The position numbers were made by a program, and so were the translations under genes. A stretch of DNA of 64,000 nt, from the NCBI GenBank assembly GCA_022813625.1, contig JAKLMB010000011.1, forward strand, positions 930,001-994,000, in the 5' to 3' direction. Below the pieces are notes generated by a model, which was given only the letters and a program-made list of their open reading frames with translations, had not been told where the DNA came from and made no database searches. This document shows, piece by piece, positions 34,901-45,725 of the stretch. The stretch is from Aaosphaeria pasadenensis. Lineage: Eukaryota; Ascomycota; Dothideomycetes; Pleosporales. The first letter of the stretch is position 1. Every line of letters begins with the position of its first letter.

Positions 34901-36521
34901 ATGATGGTTGCTTCTGTCCAGTCCCAGAGCCGCCTGGGTTTTGCTGGATTAGGGTCCATGGGTCATGGCATGGCTATGAACCTGCTCTCGGCTGGATTTC
35001 ATGTGACAGGATTCGATCCGAATCTGACTGCCAGAGAGAGATTCACTCGAGAAGGAGGTACAGTGGCCACAACTATAGCTGAACTTTGTAAAGGTAAACC
35101 CGACGATGAGTACATGAAATAATCCAAAGCTAATGCAACAAATCAAGACATTGAGGCATGCATGGTAATGGTGGCAAATCCAAGCCAGGCTGATGGATTG
35201 TTATTTGACCCCGACGGCATATGTGACACAATTCCAAGGTCGAGCTTACTTTGTATCTTTTCGACCTTGCCGCCTTCTTATGTACAGCAATTACCTCAGC
35301 GTCTGGCTACTGTCGGACGATCTGATATTCGTTTACTTGATTGTCCTGTGTCTGGTGGCGTTATTGGGGCCACTAATGGAGCTTTAACAGTGAGTATGCC
35401 GCCCCCCCAAAGTCCAATTACTAACAATACAGATAATCGTAGGTGGGAGCCAGGATACATTAGCCAGTTGCCAGCATGTATTGGAGGCTGTTTCGGCGCC
35501 TGAGCGGATATTCCATTGTGGCGATCTCGGAATGGGGAGCATGATGAAAATGTTAGTTAATCCAGGAGCACTTCAAGCTGTTCTAACTGCAATTTTTTAG
35601 GTTGAATCAGCATCTTGCTGGAGTTCATATAGTTGCTGCCGCTGAAATGTTATCCTTTGCGAAGGTAATGTGGCTGGACGCGCGGGAGACATATCACCAG
35701 ATCTTAAACAGCCAAGCTTCTTCTTGGATCTTCAAAGATCGTGGGTTGCATATGCTAGATCGAGATTGGTCACCAGCATCAGCAGTAGACATATTTTTCA
35801 AAGATATGGTTGGTTGAGTGTGTCGCCTGATTCTGCTGCTCAATTGCTAATCAATGTGCAGGGAATTGTGTGCGACTGGGCCGATAAAACTTCGGTTCCC
35901 TGCCCGATCGCTTCACAAGCACTTCTGTGTTTTACAGAATGCAAGGCAAGAGGGCACGGGAGAAAGGACGACGCATATGTTATTACCATCTACGAAAATA
36001 TTATGGGAACACAAATTACGGCCAGCAATGGGACCTTAGCACTGGGCCGCAATGGCAAGAACTCTTTGGGCCTTGAGAACGCGCAACTGGATGATGTGAT
36101 CAAATATGGCACATTGGTTCATCTTGCCGCCACAGCCGAATGCTGTCGCCTCGCGGAAACCGTTGGCTTATCGCCCGAGGTTGTATACGACTTGATCTCA
36201 GGGGCTGCAGGTTCAAGTGCTCAGTTCCAAGCCCATTTTCCGAGCATGGCACAACGGGCGTTTACTTCCGACACGGGCACGGTGGACAACAACCCGTCTG
36301 AATTTGACGAGTTCATGTCACACATGGTGTGTTACAGAGCCTCATTTTACCAGAATACGCACTGATATTTTACTGTACAGACGCGAATCAATCGGCTAAT
36401 GACATCGTTCAACCTGCCTGGACGACTTTTCGATGCCGCGTATCAGATTTTAAAAGGTGCTCACTCTAGAAGGAGAAGTGGAGAAACATCAGTGGCTGCT
36501 ATTATGCGTTTCTGGACGTAA
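34901..36521 (+). CDS. Beta-hydroxyacid dehydrogenase (3-hydroxyisobutyrate dehydrogenase type) with repeated C-terminal domain
   Basis: NAD(P)-dependent oxidoreductase. Six exons (34901-35093, 35148-35389, 35433-35551, 35601-35808, 35862-36326, 36381-36521) give 455 aa; a second ATG three bases on would give 454. The Rossmann motif is GFAGLGSMGHGMAMNLL, the substrate motif DCPVSGGVIGATNG, and the catalytic Lys lies in GSMMKMLNQHLAG. The usual all-alpha C-terminal domain (VAAAEMLSFAK... DIFFKDMGIV) is followed by a second, similar helical unit (LVHLAATAECCRLAETVGLSPEVVYDLISGAAGSS). The protein is therefore about 150 aa longer than standard 3-HIBADH. Intron 2 is only 43 nt. Substrate unknown. 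It converges with a Zn2Cys6 regulator. Confidence 0.85.
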
Positions 36522-36578
36522 TTCATGGTTACGCACAGTAAGGATGAGCACGGGAACAAATATACTCCTTACATGACT

Positions 36579-38588
36579 TTACCCAGCCCACAGACTTCGA
36601 AGAATGTTTGCTATACAAACCGTTCGTCGCCCTGACTGATTCTGGCAGTCTTCAATAAGATACAAAATATGCTCTCTTTCATATTGACCATCTGTGACTA
36701 AGCCTGCAACATACAAGCACTGAGTTGAAAGGAGGCTCCAGGCTTCCCCTATTCCAGAGTCGGCGGCAGCAACAACCTGCTGACGGTGATGTTCGATCTG
36801 GCGGCGAACATTCAGCGTATGCAGGTTACTGATCCCAATTGTTGGCACCAAGGAAGGAGGCTCGTGTAACGCGAGCAATATATGTGATGCATGATACATT
36901 TGATGTGCAATAGCTGTCTGTATTAGCCAAAGACTCTCTGACGACGAACGCGAAGTCATCTTACCACTTTGCGGATACATAAACTGGAGCGCTGAATACG
37001 GATGTTCTAAAGAGCCTCTGCCATTGGCATTGGAACCCAAGGTGTTGGATAAGGGCATCGTTTTCAAAGGCCGTTTTTCATTCCAGCTCTCTAGCTCTTG
37101 TTTGAGGTTAGTACGCCAAAGTTCTCTACGTTCAATCTCGTATGCGTCAGTCAATGGATCTGCGTGGCAGTGATTTATGCATTGCCCAAAGATGAAGAGC
37201 ACACGATTTGCAATGCCCTCAACTGAAAGATGCTCAAAGCTGTCAATGGGATCCGGACGCCAGTACATCTCATCTAAGGCGACTCGTTGGGGGGTGTGCA
37301 GAGCCGCCCACACCTCGTGTCGATACCAAGTCCAATATGCTCCACCTGCTATTCCTTTCAAGCCCCCGTTGATGTTCTGAGCCCGTAAGAGAGATGTGAT
37401 GCCTCCCAGGTGTGATCCGAAACTTTCACCGATTACATCCAACATCTCGTAACTGTGAACGTCAGTGAGTGTAATCATCATCTGAAGCACGTGCGTATAC
37501 GAACGTAGAGAGCAAGATGCTAGATGCAAGCACTTCTTCACTCTTCGCGGATGTCGGGTTATCTAGCATGTCATTCATCCCTTGCAAAGCCAGACGGTAA
37601 TAATGCAACACCACACTACTTCCGCAAATATCGGGTCGATAGCCAACGAGCATCATTTGCTTCGCCGATACCGCTAAGCAAGCATCAAGCAGGGCTGGAC
37701 AAGTGAGGGCCATACTCGGTACTAGCAAATGGAATGGGCGGTCATCAGAGAACGAGTCGACCTGTCACAATGTTAGAATCGCCAGAAACCAACCATTGGC
37801 AGTCAGGTTTTACCTACCCAATGCGATAATCGTTGCACATAATTGAAGAATATGATGTTGGCAGTCTTGTCTAGTGAGATGGGCTTGTCAACTCGAAATC
37901 CACCAATGCTGCGACTAGTCCCGGGATCTGGCAGAGATGACGATCTAAGGCCAGGCAACACTGCGGCAAGTGAGCTATGTCGTGGTGATATCTGGTGCAG
38001 AGTGCCATCTTCTGGATCGAAACTAGGTACGGGGACGACAAGAGATTCTCTCGCGATGGGGGTCTCCTGCTCCTCTAAATTAGAGGCTTCGACTTCAGCA
38101 TGTCGAGCTTCTCCGCCGGACGCTTCGACATGGCTATCCCGTGGGACAGTTTCGCTAGCCGTGATTGACAGGTCTGGGTTATGAGAAACAGGAACAGGGG
38201 TTGTGACTGAAGTGTTGCTAGGTGTGAGGCTGACTTCGTCATTTGGAAGTACTGGCGGATCCCTATTTGCGGGCCGCAGGTCATGCATAGGTGAATCACT
38301 GGCTTCCGTGATGGTGCTTGGATGCTGGGTTGTTGTGCGAGCCTCGCTAGGCTCACGGCTCTCTATGGCGTTATCATACCGACATACTCGGTTCTTTTTT
38401 CCACAGTTCCGGCAAGTTGGTTTGCTCTCATCGCATTTGACATGTCGTCGCCGACATGTTTGGCTACCGACATCTTAGCCCTCGCATCATTTTGTTGAAC
38501 TTCGATCAAAAACATCGCTCAATACTCACCAACCTGTGGTCACCCTGAGGCGAAGTCTTTGGGATGAGGTTCGTGGTGTTGAAGACAT
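36579..38588 (-). CDS. Zn2Cys6 fungal transcription factor
   Basis: Binuclear-zinc-cluster regulator. Four exons (38530-38588, 37818-38463, 37505-37761, 36579-37452) give 611 aa. The cluster is created across intron 1: TTGC|QTCRRRHVKCDE, then PTCRNCGKKNRVC, giving the six cysteines near residues 20-46. A disordered Ser/Pro/Glu-rich linker follows. The fungal-specific regulatory domain comprises LVPSMALTCPALLDACLAVS and YEMLDVIGESFGSHLGG. A 51-nt in-frame segment in exon 4 (GTAAGA...ACAG, between SAL...PQS and AIAHQM) could be a fourth intron, giving 594 aa. It sits between the dehydrogenase and the siderophore-type pair and may regulate one of them; no evidence fixes which. Confidence 0.88.
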
Positions 38589-39155
38589 TTGATGAAATTG
38601 GATGTGTAGAGAATGTCTCGTGTCGAGTTTTGGAGATGAATGCCGTCAGGCGAAGTCTCCGCACCGGGTCACGTGCGCTAGTAGTTAACCAAATCATATT
38701 CTAACTTCATACCATGCAAATCTTCGAATATATAATGGAATCGGCCCCAGTGGAGGCGGGTATCCTGTGTCCACTGCATCCAATCCCATGGTGATTGTAC
38801 TTCATGGCCACCATTGAGATCTTTGACGAAAAAGAAAATAAATATCCGTAGAAAAGACACTAACGTCAGTCATAATGCATCGCTATGCTGTGTCCTTGTA
38901 TTGTTTGAAAGGTAAGGCCTAACAAAATACATTGTTTCTCAGTTCATAATAGTCATTAGACATTCATACCAGAAATATGATAGATGCCTGAGTAGTGTTG
39001 CGTATAATTGGGGTGTCTAGTCTTGCTCAAGGTCTATGGATCAATGTTTTACGAATCAATTGGGTGAGAAGATTGATGGATGGTGTTTAACTATGACCGA
39101 TACATATAATTATCTCAAATTGCTAAATTGTACATTATTTTCCTGAACTAATCAT
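38589..39155. other. Intergenic interval, transcription factor - SidF-like gene
   Basis: Promoter of the Zn2Cys6 gene and 3' end of the SidF-like gene. No other coding signal. Confidence 0.45.
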
Positions 39156-40551
39156 CTACAATTTCGCGTTCCAAGCTGCACGGTCAGCAGACTCCAGAGG
39201 CTGCTTGCGACCATCCCAGAAGAGCGGACACAATTGGAACCATTTCTCTCGACTGGCAATCGAATGAACGGACCTCTTGTGGCCGAAGTCGACATACTTT
39301 CCAATTGTGAGGCCTTGGGAATTTTCGTAGGAAAGGATGGTTGAGCCTGTCGCCTTCGGCTCTCCGACAGCGTTGTCAGTTCGTGGGTCATCCAGGAAGA
39401 CGTAGTGGATGCAGCTTGAGTACCACGCATTGACACGTTTTGAGCCGCGGAATGAAGCATCTCCAACGAGAGAGTGGCGTCCTCGGTCGTAGTCTCCTGC
39501 CTCATAATGTGCTCCATAGTGGTCCTCCTGTAAAGATGTTAGCATTCTTATTCCAGTCCGTAGAAAAAATCTCTTCATTTGCACGTACCTTTGCCCAGTA
39601 GAGCTCGAAGTAAGCAAAGCGCGCGTCATTGAATCTTCCGAACAAACAAAGAACATGCGGGTCGACGTGTAATTTACGTAAGTATTCACGGTGCTGGTCA
39701 AGAGTTCCAGTCTCGTTCCATCCCTGGGCAACACGAGGGTCGTTCTGCCATGTGTTGAAAAGCTGCAAATGCTCCTGGTTTTGCCAATCGACAACTTCTA
39801 GCGAGAAGTGCTCATCTAGCTCTGGAATATAGCGACTGTAGGCAATCGATCCGGGATGAGGCTTGGGTCGGCGTACAGGGTGCCGAGTGTAGACAGGCTC
39901 GTCTGGGAATTTGTTCGTAAATTGGTAATTCTGAGGCATGATTGGGTATTGAGCCAACGAATCCCGCAAGGGACCATCCGTGCCATCTCCTACCACCCAT
40001 ACTGGTCGAGGTCCAAATGGAGATGCAGCTCCTTGCCAGAAAGAACTTCGGAGAATCAATAGCTCGTCAGTTGGCGCACTGCTCACTTGTGCAGTGCGTG
40101 ATGGCTTGGGGTGTTCGACAGCTAGGCCAGTGACCAGAAGCTCATTGCGAATGGCATCGCTATCCGAACCATGCAGGGTGAGTCTAAAATACTCATTGGT
40201 TGGTTGTGCGAGATATATGGCATGAACGACGTTCCAAATTTGGCCTAGCGAAGGTGATTTGCTTCCAGACCATTGGAATGATGTCTTAGGACTTCTGCGT
40301 GCTCGTGCCCATGCACTGTTGTCTGAAATTGGTGGATGTTCGGCCTTTGGACTGAATGTTAATTCGAGCCAGGATAACGAATCGTGATGCAGCGCCCGAG
40401 GAAGCGGCTTTGAATTGGAGGGTTGGCTATCGAAAACCAAAGAAAGCGTGGAAGGCGTTCCGTCTTTTACAGTACGGACTTGGTACGAGGCCAAAAACGG
40501 GTGAGGTAATTTAACAGGAGGATATTTCGTCTGTCCGTTATTCGAGGCCAT
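39156..40551 (-). CDS. SidF/SidL-type hydroxyornithine N-acyltransferase (siderophore biosynthesis)
   Basis: GNAT-fold acyltransferase of the IucB/MbtK type. SidF attaches anhydromevalonyl, and SidL acetyl, to N5-hydroxyornithine during fusarinine/ferricrocin synthesis. Exons 39589-40551 and 39156-39527 give 444 aa (SidF is about 460). The conserved C-terminal block reads ARFAYFELYWAKEDHYGAHY, and GSIAYSRYIPELDEHFSLE lies upstream. The C-terminus is AKL, a PTS1-like peroxisomal signal, in line with the reported peroxisomal siting of SidF, SidH and SidI in Aspergillus. Its divergent neighbour is a SidH-like hydratase, which favours SidF over SidL. Confidence 0.83.
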
Positions 40552-41155
40552 GATGAATGTAATCAATTTCAGTCACACTGTCTGGGAGTGTTTTGGGCGA
40601 GATCGAGGCTCGGCGTGATGCTCTATTGAGGATGACGCTCCTATGGAAAGAGAGTGGTGGAAGACTTACGAGATTGGCGCAGGTGGAGGTACTTGTAGGG
40701 AAAACTTTTGGACCTTGACACGGCACATTGCACACGCCATTGATGCTCTGGAGCGTGCTTCCGCCTTTCAAGGATCTGCATACGTGCATGTGTCCACTGT
40801 AATTTAATGTGGGAGCATGAGTTCAGACCGATGCAGCACTTCGCACGAAACTTGAGTTATAGTACGCGGGGCTGTTTCGGACGATGTCGCGATTAGTTGA
40901 ATCCGCGTCATGGGTAGAGAGTTTCCGCTTCGAAACGCCTAATGCGGACGAACGTATTGCATCTTGCCTGGCGAACAGCTGCTAGTGCTATTAATGCTGG
41001 AGACATGGCTGAACAAAGCAAATCCACCCTCGACCGGTCAGGGAAGTATATAAAACTACCTAGGCGAGCTGCAATATCTGCAGTCCGTTACGAAATACTA
41101 CCGAAACAGTTCATCGACGGACCATTTTCTCTTAATCACCTCCCTGGCCCTACCT
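40552..41155. promoter_or_regulatory. Shared 604-bp promoter of the sidF/sidH-like pair
   Basis: Contains a CCAAT box on the minus strand (ATTGG at 40673-40677), which the CCAAT-binding complex with HapX could use. I searched for the SreA-type ATCWGATAA site and for any GATA core and found none in this interval. Iron regulation is therefore only an inference from gene identity. Confidence 0.45.
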
Positions 41156-42078
41156 ATGTCTCTCAGATCGAGGCCGCTTGATTTCAAACATTTCCAGGTG
41201 TCATTTCCTGGAGAACGGATTGTGCAGGTAACATTGAATCGGACAGACAAATTGAACTGCGTCAACAAGGCCACAAGCAAGGAGATTCAAGAGATATGGG
41301 AGCAATTCGACCAGGACGATAGCCTATGGGTTGGCATCATCACGGGCAATGGACGGGCATTTTGCACGGGAGCCGATCTCGAAGGTACGTTATTTGCCCA
41401 AGCTCTGATTCTCCTGTTGAAGGGTAGATTCCATACGATGATGAAGTGGTGGTTAAAACTGGACTCAACTAATCGAAGGACACAGAATGGAATCAGATGA
41501 ACCGAGATGGGGTTGTCAACGACATGTCAGCGCCAGGACTTGCTGGGCTACCTCGACGGGAGGGCAGAAAACCTATTATTGCAGCGGTCAACGGAATATG
41601 CATGGGAGGAGGGTTTGAGATGGTTGCAAATTGCGATATCGTTGTAGCTTCGTCAACGGCTGTCTTCTCTCTGCCAGAGGTGAAGCGAGGAATAGTGCCC
41701 GTGGCGGGCTGCCTTCCGCGACTCACCCGCACTCTGGGTCTACAGCGCACCTCGGACCTCGTACTGACGGGCAGAACCGTAAACGCCCAGACGTTGAGTG
41801 ATTGGGGTCTCATAACCCGCATCGTGGATCCAGCAGAGAAGAGCGTTGCCGTCGCAGCACTTGAGGTCGCCCAGGAAATGTGTAATAATAGCCCGGACGC
41901 GCTGCTGGTGGGACGGCTGGGCATCCGTCAGAGCTGGGAAGCCGGCAGTGTAGAGGACGCCGTGAGCGAGCTGGCTCGCGACTGGTATCCTCGCCTGGTG
42001 AAGGGTGCCAATTTCCAGGAGGGAATCCAGGCATTTGTAGAAAAACGCCGGCCCAACTGGACCAACCCAAAGTTGTAG
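41156..42078 (+). CDS. SidH-like enoyl-CoA hydratase (siderophore / mevalonyl-CoA)
   Basis: Crotonase-fold enzyme. SidH dehydrates mevalonyl-CoA to anhydromevalonyl-CoA, the substrate of SidF. Exons 41156-41384 and 41486-42078, with a 101-nt intron, give 273 aa (Aspergillus SidH about 270). Oxyanion-hole segments are GRAFCTGADLE and GICMGGGFEMVANCDIV, followed by LPEVKRGIVPVAGCLPRL. The protein ends NPKL; PKL is a PTS1-like tripeptide, matching the AKL of its divergent neighbour. A general crotonase role (beta-oxidation) cannot be excluded from sequence alone, but partner and targeting signal both point to siderophore synthesis. Confidence 0.82.
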
Positions 42079-44019
42079 TATATTTTATCCTCTGGAGGAA
42101 CAGAGGTGGAGGAATCGTGGTAAATAGCACGATAATAATAAGCCATACACATATACGGAGTACCAAGATGTGCAACAGTCGAACGATTCATCAGTTGAAT
42201 AAGTTTAACCCCTTATAGATAGAATAGGGAGATATACTCCGCACTTAGAGCCGAGATTTCCTTTTTCTTTAGATCTTTCAAAAGGCAATCCTTCCAAGGC
42301 GTGAGAAGAGCTGTTCAATGCTAACATTGATGGTCGCCCACCACCAGCTCATGTCCATGCTCCTTGAGCTCATACTGACAAGGTACGAGCAGACAGATAG
42401 CCTGCACTACTGAAGAAAATTTGCGCTGGCCGAGGCAAATCTAATCTGATGCCATCTCCGAGGGAAATAGAGAGGTATCGCATCCGCACGTAATGAAAGG
42501 ACACTCTGCGATTGGTAGACAGCTGCTGTGAGGCCCACATGCCATCTGTTCTAATGCAGCTAATCATGCAACTAGCTTGGGTGGATGCACGCTAAGATTT
42601 CTACCCCATTCCCATCTTATCAGATCGTCCGGGGCCTTTTGCCAGCAACATGCGTCATTTACTCTGCCAGCTACGTATGTGTTGGAAGACTGAATCGACC
42701 GATGTCGGTCAGATGATAATTAAATAAACCACCAGCCGTGGCCAGCTTGTTCATTCGTCAATCGATTAATGCTTGCTACGGGACATTGTCTCCTCGGAAT
42801 CATTCCCTGCCCGCCTCACTCATACAAGCTATCGTTATCTGATCCTGGGCTTTTCGCATAGCTACTCATAATTGTCTGCTTATATTTCTTTGGGCAACAG
42901 ACTTTTGGGTATGAATTACCTACCTATGTGACTTCACTACTATCACGTGATCTGTGACGTTCACCTATTTGACGTTACTTGGTTGCTATGTACTACAACA
43001 TGCTTTTTGACCAGATCAGCATGGTCAATTAGCTTTGGACCACCACTGACAGTATTCAAGGACTATGTCTTCCACTCGTTCATAGGAGAGCACTATCCAA
43101 CACAACACCCGCAGTGTAACATACTTGCGTACTAATATCACGTTGTAAAGTGAAATCTGGACTTCGAAAACATACCCTTGTTGTATTGACATTATCCTCT
43201 CTAGATATACTAATCACTGCAGAGCGTATTCACATAACAATATCCGAACTACATCAACGATCATAGGGAAAGTAGTTGAACCGCGTGATCTAGTGGCAAA
43301 TGGATCAGAAATATCGTTGTTATTCTCAAGAAGAGCATCAGCATGTCACACCTGAGTTCTACTGACTTCCTCTAGGTAGAAAGGCTTAGAAGCACGACGG
43401 GGTTGTTTCAAGTCATCACCAATGAATGGCCCACATCTACTTGACTTCTGAATGAGTCAAACAGGGGAAGGGAGGTGGGGGGAGGGAGACTGGAGAACAA
43501 AGTCGTGGTCATGATGCTTGCAAGTGTGTAGCTTAAGAGTGTTGAGGATTGACATGCTGTCATCACCAAGATCTCACAATTTCTATACAGATCGGCGATG
43601 CCAATTGCGTGCCTTATCGCTTTGGCTTTTGATTGAAGAATAGACATGATATCGCGGAACAGCGGCGAACCCACCGCCTTACAGCTTATATCTGAAATTT
43701 GTTTTTCTTTTAACTCCATTCAGCGTGCCTGAACATAAGTCTATGTATCTGTTGATGTATACCTTAATATACTGCATGATATATATGTAATCGACATAAT
43801 TGCCGAATTCCGATTGTCAAACTTTTGATGGTCTTGAAAATCACTAACCATTGATAGGCCATTGGATGTTTCATTCATGAATCTAACCATTTGGTCTCCT
43901 CAGACCCTTCACCCTCACAATGTTCCCCCTGCTAGACTTGACACCACCAAAATGTCGCCAGCCCTATACTTCAAACCTGCATCCTGATCTAAGAACCTTG
44001 ATCTTCAAGCATTCCTCAT
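42079..44019. other. 1.9-kb convergent gene-free interval
   Basis: AT-rich, with a G-rich run near 43460-43490 (ggggaagggaggtggggggagg). Small open frames only. It separates the accessory block from the housekeeping genes to the right. Confidence 0.45.
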
Positions 44020-45135
44020 CTACGACGACGGCACCTCATCGATCCAAGGAATCGAAGACTGAGCCCCCTTCTTTTGCACTGTAAGCGACGCCGCACGGTT
44101 CGCCAGCGCAATCGCCTCGTCCAGGTCGAAGCTCGACGTAGCGCCGCTGGCCTTCCACCTCGCCACGGCGACAGAGTACGCTCCGACAAAGGTATCGCCC
44201 GCGGCGGTCGTGTCCACGACCTGGACCTTCCTCGCGGGCACGAGGCGGCCGGCCTGGGACTGTGCGCTCCTGTCGCTGGTCTGGTAATACACGCCCTGAT
44301 GATGTTTGTTAGCATACAGCTTGCCACTCACTTCCTGTGGATGAAGTAGGGAGATACTTACGTCTCCACCGAGAGTGATGATGATGTTCTTGACGCCCCG
44401 CTTGACGAAGATGGCCGAAACCTCATCCCAGTCTGTGGGGTTCTCGATGCCAGAAAGGATGGCGGCCTCGGTCTCGTTGACGATCAGGTTGCCGAGTCCC
44501 TGGTATGCTTCCTCTGGCAGCGGGATAGCTGGCGCAGGGTTGATGATGGTCTCGACGCCCTTGTCACGTGCTGCTTTCATATTATGAAGCACCTACAACC
44601 CATCAATATCAATCCGATGCCTCAAAAGCCAAATTGAATGATACAGGACACTTACCACCTTAAGCGGCAGCTCCAACTGAAACAACGCCACATGCTCATC
44701 CCCCTCGACGAGATCCTTCTCCTGCACCTCGTAGTTCGCACCGGGGCAAAACATAATCCTATTCTGCCCGCTCCCCGTCTCCACCACGATGACCGCCACC
44801 CCCGTCTTCTTCCCCTCCAACACCTCGATCCGATCCGTTACCAACCCGTCCTTCTGCAGACTCTTCAGGAACCCGCCCGCGAACTCGTCGTCGCCCACCG
44901 CCCCCACCATCCGCACCTCGACGTCCGACGGCGACGAGGATGCGGCTTGGGATGCTGTGCGCGAGAGCCGCGCGCACGCGACGGCTTGGTTCGCGCCCTT
45001 GCCGCCGAACCCGATGTCGAAGGATTCGGTGGTGAGTGTCTCGCCGGCCACGGGCACGCGAGACGTGCGCGTCACGAGGTCGACGTTGAGGGAGCCGACG
45101 ACGGATATGATGGCGCCTTTCTGGTTGGTGGCCAT
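44020..45135 (-). CDS. RBK1: Ribokinase (PfkB family)
   Basis: Phosphorylates ribose to ribose-5-phosphate with ATP, in the cytosol. Exons 44656-45135, 44362-44592 and 44020-44295 give 328 aa. The substrate motif GGKGANQAVACARL (near residue 44), the second motif INPAPA, NETEA, and the nucleotide/anion-hole motif VDTTAAGDTFVGAY with the catalytic Asp are all present. TTAAGD instead of TTGAGD is common in ribokinases. A Ser-rich insertion (SRTASQAASSSPSD) follows the first motif. Introns are 63 and 66 nt. Firm assignment. Confidence 0.94.
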
Positions 45136-45725
45136 TTTGGATTTCTAGCTCTTGACTTTTTGTTTCCTTGCTCTTTCTGGTTGTCTCCTTAGACTTAAGG
45201 GGGTGAATGGCCGCGGGAGATGGCGAATTTGTTTATTATTTATTTACGTTGTGGGAGTTTTTGTCTTAAGTAATAAGAAGAAGAAAAAATAGTTTAAGTG
45301 GTGGCATGAGTAAGTTTAGCACGCGTTACGGTGGTATTTCATGGCATTTTGATGGAGAAGAGAGCAGCACGCTAAACTACTCCAGGGTCTGGAACGTGGG
45401 CGGCGATGGGATCTACCGATGAATGTGGAGTAATGGTCTCGTACACGAATGTGGCATTCGCTTTTATTGTCTATTACATTTGAAGATGCAAATTTAGCTA
45501 TAAGAGTCTTATTTCTAAAGTACAGTTCCATGTACGAATGCCTCTCATCGGCAAGGCATACATCATTCATTGGTTCATCGTAGCTTGCTGAAAACTGCGG
45601 GGTAACCCCCATATCAACAAATACATCATATATCTCCAATCCACATACAAAATTCCATCTTCCCAATTACATTTTACAATGAAGCCAAAACCAGCATAAC
45701 CCATCCCTCTCCCACAACCAACACA
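45136..45725. other. Divergent interval ribokinase - GFA protein
   Basis: Promoter space. A poly-purine run agaagaagaaaaaat at 45278-45291. No gene. Confidence 0.45.

Noticed and set aside
30805..42078. Secondary-metabolite (PKS/NRPS/terpene) cluster
   Set aside because: No polyketide synthase, NRPS, terpene cyclase or P450 is encoded in the window; only accessory oxidoreductases and siderophore tailoring-type enzymes.
43280..43345. tRNA-like A-box (TGATCTAGTGG)
   Set aside because: No B-box (GGTTCRANNCC) or acceptor-stem pairing within the needed distance.
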